This document shows, piece after piece, positions 60,450 to 64,000 of a DNA stretch of 64,000 nt; position 1 is the stretch's first letter, and each line of letters begins with the position of its first letter. The position numbers were made by a program, and so were the translations under genes. The stretch covers positions 1 through 64,000 of the forward strand of contig CAVWLF010000010.1 in the NCBI GenBank assembly GCA_963755815.1. Reading direction: 5' to 3'. The notes under the pieces were generated by a model. It saw only the letters and a program-made list of their open reading frames with translations. It was not told where the DNA came from and did not search any database. The DNA comes from Palsa-506 sp963755815. GTDB lineage: Bacteria > Actinomycetota > Actinomycetes > Streptosporangiales > Streptosporangiaceae.

Positions 60450-61472
60450 ATGCGGTTCGGATACTGGATGCCGATTTTCGGCGGCTGGCTGCGCAATGTC
60501 CCGGACGAGGGCATGTCGATCGCCTGGCCGTACATCAGGGACCTGGTCGTCGAGAGCGAGCAGCACGGCTTCGAGCTGAGCCTGATCGCCGAGCTGAACC
60601 TGAATGACATCAAGGGCCACCGCGCGCCATCGCTCGACTGCTGGACCCTCGCGCCCGCGATCGCCGCCGTCACGCAGACGCTCGAGCTGATGCTCGCCGT
60701 CCGGCCCAACTACCACTCGCCGTCACTGACCGCCAAGGCGCTGTCCACCCTGGACACGATCGCGCCCGGCCGGCTGTCGCTCAACGTGGTGTCGTCCTGG
60801 TGGAAGGACGAGGCGGCGCAGTACGGCGCCCCGTTCGACGTGCACGACGCGCGCTACACCCGGACCGCGGAGTGGCTGGACGTCGTCGCCCGGCTGCTGC
60901 GGGAGGACACCGTGACGCATCGGGGCGCGCTCTACCAGCTCGATGGCGCGATCCTGGAACCCAAGCCGGCCCGCCCGCCGCACGTCTACATGGGCGGCGA
61001 GTCACCGAAGGCCAAGGAGGTCATCGTCGGCCAGGCGGACGCCTACGTGATGCACGGCGATGCTCCCGAGGTGATCGCGGCCAAGGTCGCCGACCTGAAC
61101 TCCCGCCGGGCCGCCGCCGGGCGGCCGCCGCTGATGTTCGGCGTCTCCGGGTACGTGATCTGCCGCGATACCGAGGCCGAGGCCCAGGCCGAGCTGGACC
61201 GCATCCTCGACGTGCGCTCGTCGCCCGAGGCGTATGCCTCCTACCAGGACTTCGTCGAGGGCTCGCAGCTCGAGTCGCGGGTCTCGCTGGAGGAGTACAG
61301 CGTCTCCAACCGCGGGCTGCGCAGCGGGCTGATCGGCACGCCGGATCAGATCATCGAGCGGCTCCGGGCCTACGAGGACGCCGGGGTCGGCCTGATGCTG
61401 CTGCAGTTCTCCCCGCAGCGCGAGGAGATGGCCCGGTTCGGCAAGTCGGTGATCAGCCGCTACGCCGGCTAG
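60450..61472 (+). CDS. LLM-class flavin-dependent monooxygenase
   Basis: Luciferase-like TIM-barrel enzyme of 340 residues. RFGYWMPIFGGWLRNVPDEG, ELMLAVRPNYHSPSLTAKAL, RLSLNVVSSWWKDEAAQYGA, PPHVYMGGESPKAKEVI and GLRSGLIGTPDQIIERLRAY are the expected FMN- and substrate-site segments, closest in style to alkanesulfonate/dimethylsulfone monooxygenases. No sulfonate transporter or flavin reductase gene is adjacent, which argues against a simple sulfur-scavenging operon. ATG 60450 with GGAGAGGAG upstream. Confidence 0.83.
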   Translation: MRFGYWMPIFGGWLRNVPDEGMSIAWPYIRDLVVESEQHGFELSLIAELNLNDIKGHRAPSLDCWTLAPAIAAVTQTLELMLAVRPNYHSPSLTAKALSTLDTIAPGRLSLNVVSSWWKDEAAQYGAPFDVHDARYTRTAEWLDVVARLLREDTVTHRGALYQLDGAILEPKPARPPHVYMGGESPKAKEVIVGQADAYVMHGDAPEVIAAKVADLNSRRAAAGRPPLMFGVSGYVICRDTEAEAQAELDRILDVRSSPEAYASYQDFVEGSQLESRVSLEEYSVSNRGLRSGLIGTPDQIIERLRAYEDAGVGLMLLQFSPQREEMARFGKSVISRYAG

Positions 61473-61525
61473 CGGCCGCCCGCCCCGAGCCCTGGCCGCC
61501 CGGCCTCGCTGGGCTGGAGGCCGCG

Positions 61526-62503
61526 TTACGCCTGAGCGGCGGCGGCCGCGAGCGCCCGGTCGTCGTCGGCGAAGTCCGTGCTGGCGTCGTCCGGCGGGTG
61601 AGCCAGGTGCCAGCCCACCGACCGGGCCAGGCCCTCCTGCGCCGGGGCGGGCTGCCAGCCGAGCAGCCGCCTGGCCTTGCCGCTGTCGGCCAGCAGGTGC
61701 TGCGGGTGATTCGCGGTCGGCCACATGTCCGGGGGCAGCACGTCGGCGGGAACGGCGACCAGCTCGGCGTCATGACCGGCGGCGGCCAGGATCTGCCGGG
61801 CCCAGCCGAGCATGGAGCGGGCCTCGTTTTCGCCGATGTTGAATACCTGGCCGGCCGCCGCCGCGCTGCCCGCGGCGGCCAGCACGGCGCTGGCCACGTC
61901 GCCGACGTAGCAGCGGGTCCAGAGCCAGCCGCCGGGGCCCACCGGAATCCTGGGCCGGCCCGCCCGCACCCGGCGCAGGATGAACTCCTCGCGCCGCTGC
62001 CCGTCGTGCTCGCCGTAGATCATCACGAGCCGCAGCACCGCGCCGCCGCGGGCCAGGTACGGCGGCTCAACGTCCAGCTTCTCGTAGTCATCCTGCCCGG
62101 GCAGCTGGCCCCGGTACGGGTAACGGCCGAGCCGGACGGCCGAGTCCTCGGTCAGCGGCACCGGCTCGCCCTCCTGCCCGGCGTTCAGCAGCTCGAAAGC
62201 GCGGTAGACGTCCATGCTGGACAGCACGACCAGGCTGGCGTCCGGCAGGTGCGGCAGGACCGCGGCGGCGTCGGCCGCGCTGCCGGCGCAGGTGTCGATT
62301 ACCGCATCCGGGCGCAGCGCCCGCACCCGCGCGCTCAGGCCGGCGAAGTCCTTGCGGTCGGCGTGCAGATGACGGCAGTCCACCCAGTGCTCCGGCTCGG
62401 TCACCCCCCGGTGCACGACCGTGACGTCGTCGCCGCGAGCGACCAGGTCCTCGGTAATGCGCCGCCCGATGAACTCCGTCCCGCCCAGAATGACGACTCG
62501 CAT
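61526..62503 (-). CDS. NAD-dependent epimerase/dehydratase (extended SDR-like)
   Basis: About 325 residues. Rossmann motif MRVVILGGTEFIGRRITEDL at the start, VVLSSMDVYRAF, a candidate active-site Tyr in GQDDYEKL, VLRLVMIYGEHD, RCYVGDVASAVLAAA and VFNIGENEARSML. This is the atypical/extended SDR layout also seen in isoflavone-reductase-like and UDP-sugar epimerase proteins. ATG 62503 chosen; a start 14 codons earlier (62545) is possible and would leave 2 bases to murA. The substrate is unknown. Confidence 0.82.
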   Translation of the reverse strand: MRVVILGGTEFIGRRITEDLVARGDDVTVVHRGVTEPEHWVDCRHLHADRKDFAGLSARVRALRPDAVIDTCAGSAADAAAVLPHLPDASLVVLSSMDVYRAFELLNAGQEGEPVPLTEDSAVRLGRYPYRGQLPGQDDYEKLDVEPPYLARGGAVLRLVMIYGEHDGQRREEFILRRVRAGRPRIPVGPGGWLWTRCYVGDVASAVLAAAGSAAAAGQVFNIGENEARSMLGWARQILAAAGHDAELVAVPADVLPPDMWPTANHPQHLLADSGKARRLLGWQPAPAQEGLARSVGWHLAHPPDDASTDFADDDRALAAAAAQA

Positions 62504-62547
62504 ACCCGGACACTCCCGTCCCGGCGGCCCTGGCCTCGTCGTCATTT

Positions 62548-63828
62548 CTAGCCGGTGATCTCCTCGGTAATGTCCGCGCCGAGCGTCGTCAGCCGGGCTG
62601 CGACCGACGAGTGGCCGCGGTTGATCGGGTAGCCGGGCGATACGACGGTCTCGCCTTCGGCCGCCAGCCCGGCCAGCACCAGGGCGATCCCGGTCCGCAG
62701 GTCATGCGCGACAACGTCGGCGCCCTTGAGCACGGACGGGCCGTGGACGAGCACGACGCTGCCGTCGACCTCGACTTTCGCGCCCATCTTGTTCAGCTCG
62801 CCGACGAGTGCGTAGCGCCGTTCGAAGATGGTTTCCCGGATGTAACTGATGCCGTCGGCCAGGCAGCTCAGCGCCATGATCGGTGACTGCAAGTCGGTCG
62901 CGAACCCGGGGTACGGGCAGGTGATCACGTTGATCGGGCGCAGCTGCCGCTCGCGGCGAACCTGCAGGATGGCGCCCTGGGTGGCGAATTCGACGCCCAT
63001 CTGCTCCAGCTTCCAGCGGACCACGCCGAAATGCTCCAGGGATGCCCCGACCAGGCTCAGCTCGCCGCCGGTGATCGCCGCGGCCATCGCGAAGACGCAG
63101 GCGTCCAGGCGGTCCGGCATCACCGTGTGCTCCACCGCGGTCAGCTCGTTGACCCCGCGCACGGTGACGAATCCGGTGCCGCCGCCGGTGATGTTGGCGC
63201 CCATCTTGGTGAGAAACGCGATGACGTCGAGTACCTCGGGCTCCAGTGCCGTGTTGTCGATCACGGTGGTCCCCGGCGCCAGCGAAGCCGCCAGGATCAG
63301 GTTCTCGGTACCCATATGGGACGGCGTGTCCAGGTAGAGATGGGCGCCGCGGAGCCGGTTGGCCTTGATCCGGATCTGGCTCTCGCCCTCGTCGACCGTG
63401 GCGCCGAGCCGGGCGAAGCCCCGGTAGTGGAAATCGAGCTGGCGATTGCCGAGATTGCACCCGCCGATGCCCTCGATCGTCGCCTCGCCCAGCCGGTGCA
63501 GCAGCGCGGGCACGAACAGGACCGATCCGGCGAAGCTGCGGGTGATCTCGGCCGGGAGCACCGAGCTGGTCAGCTCGGAAGCATCCACCACGAGCGTCCG
63601 CTCCGCTTCGTGGAACTTGACCACCGCGCCGACCGCCTGCGCGAGTTCGACCGCGCGGCGGACATCCTCGATCGCCGGGACATTGCGCAGCACCGTGCGG
63701 CCCTTGGCGGCGAGCAGCGAGGCGGCGATCATCTTCAGCGCGGCATTCTTGGCGCCCTGGACGAAGACAGTGCCCTGGAGCGGGTTGCCTCCTCGCACGC
63801 GGTAGCTGATCTCGGGACCGGTGGTCAT
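62548..63828 (-). CDS. murA: UDP-N-acetylglucosamine 1-carboxyvinyltransferase (MurA)
   Basis: Transfers enolpyruvate from PEP to UDP-GlcNAc, first step of peptidoglycan synthesis. 426 residues with VQGAKNAALKMIAASLL (Lys27, Asn28), RSFAGSVLFVPALL, GIGGCNLGNRQLDFHYRGFA with the fosfomycin-reactive Cys124, VMPDRLDACVFAMAAAITGG and CPYPGFATDLQSPIMAL. Mycobacterial MurA has Asp in place of this Cys, so this copy is of the cysteine type and predicted fosfomycin-sensitive. It could be the housekeeping MurA or a second copy. ATG 63828, with AGGAG 10 bases upstream. The epimerase gene lies downstream on the same strand. Confidence 0.93.
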   Translation of the reverse strand: MTTGPEISYRVRGGNPLQGTVFVQGAKNAALKMIAASLLAAKGRTVLRNVPAIEDVRRAVELAQAVGAVVKFHEAERTLVVDASELTSSVLPAEITRSFAGSVLFVPALLHRLGEATIEGIGGCNLGNRQLDFHYRGFARLGATVDEGESQIRIKANRLRGAHLYLDTPSHMGTENLILAASLAPGTTVIDNTALEPEVLDVIAFLTKMGANITGGGTGFVTVRGVNELTAVEHTVMPDRLDACVFAMAAAITGGELSLVGASLEHFGVVRWKLEQMGVEFATQGAILQVRRERQLRPINVITCPYPGFATDLQSPIMALSCLADGISYIRETIFERRYALVGELNKMGAKVEVDGSVVLVHGPSVLKGADVVAHDLRTGIALVLAGLAAEGETVVSPGYPINRGHSSVAARLTTLGADITEEITG

Positions 63829-64000
63829 AGGGATAGGGCTCCTGTCGGTCAGGGTGCGAGCGTCCGGCGCCGGAAGCGGTGGCCGGATCTGCGACCATCC
63901 AGACGGCAGGCTATGCGGTTAGGGCGGACAGCCTGGTGCTTGTGCCCGTCCAGTATTCCACCGCCCGCTGGCTCCCGGACCATCCCTGCATAGTTACGTA

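Overview
This window is chromosomal DNA of a very GC-rich actinomycete. Evidence: almost every gene has G or C in the third codon position; GTG and TTG starts are frequent; many genes appear leaderless; and the gene set is typically actinobacterial (WhiB protein, Lsr2, ClpC, DUF3180, DUF2516, DUF2342 metalloprotease, actinobacterial folate operon). Gene order resembles, from memory, two blocks of the Mycobacterium tuberculosis chromosome (metallophosphoesterase - ponA2 - whiB4 - two ArsA-like ATPases - RidA - MBL hydrolase - crp, and ppa - dacB - metalloprotease - tilS - hpt - ftsH - fol genes - panC - coaX - lysS - lsr2 - clpC - mutY - disA - radA). The lack of mycobacterial specialities and the large size of the linkers suggest a soil actinomycete (Streptosporangiales or a relative); I cannot name the genus.

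Layout. Positions 1-11.3 kb are accessory and partly broken: a frameshifted alpha/beta hydrolase, a frameshifted DHA2 drug exporter running into a MalT-type LuxR regulator, two aminoglycoside-phosphotransferase-fold kinases, a redox group (thioredoxin-reductase-like flavoprotein without its CxxC, two LUD proteins, a single-cysteine DsbA-like protein) and remnants of a UBP zinc-finger gene and of a nucleotidyltransferase gene. A tRNA-Pro(CGG) follows at 11.5 kb. From 11.5 to 24.8 kb lie envelope and redox-control genes: metallophosphoesterase, GatB/YqeY, a bifunctional penicillin-binding protein with a poly-glycine tail, a WhiB protein, two ArsA/GET3-like ATPases, an SPFH protein, DUF4177 and RidA, NUDIX, MBL hydrolase, Crp, pyrophosphatase and DacB. 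From 24.9 to 39.4 kb there is a long + strand run of housekeeping genes: metalloprotease, tilS, hpt, ftsH, folE, an MprF-like lysyltransferase, folP (frameshifted), folB, folK, DUF3180, a DUF2520 dehydrogenase-like protein, panC, coaX and lysS. panD is absent from its usual place.

From 39.4 to 45 kb a c-di-AMP (ydaO-type) riboswitch precedes an NlpC/P60 cell-wall hydrolase, followed by a 1118-residue protein that joins an endonuclease-Q-like PHP nuclease to a UvrD-type helicase, the most unusual gene here. From 45 to 54 kb come lsr2, clpC (with a candidate ClgR box), mutY, a 41-codon leaderless membrane peptide, disA, radA, a TIM-barrel isomerase, dtd and a BKACE protein. disA makes the ligand of the riboswitch about 10 kb away. 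From 54.9 kb to the end: an XRE regulator with an Ala/Glu-rich tail plus DUF2516, an AlaX-type editing protein, a BlaI-M56 pair with a candidate operator, and a run of aminotransferase, ATP-grasp ligase, flavin monooxygenase, NAD-dependent epimerase and a cysteine-type MurA.

Three genes (alpha/beta hydrolase, exporter, folP) are each restored to normal family length by a single-base correction, so either the assembly contains indel errors or these genes are recently inactivated; folP being normally essential favours sequence error for at least that one.
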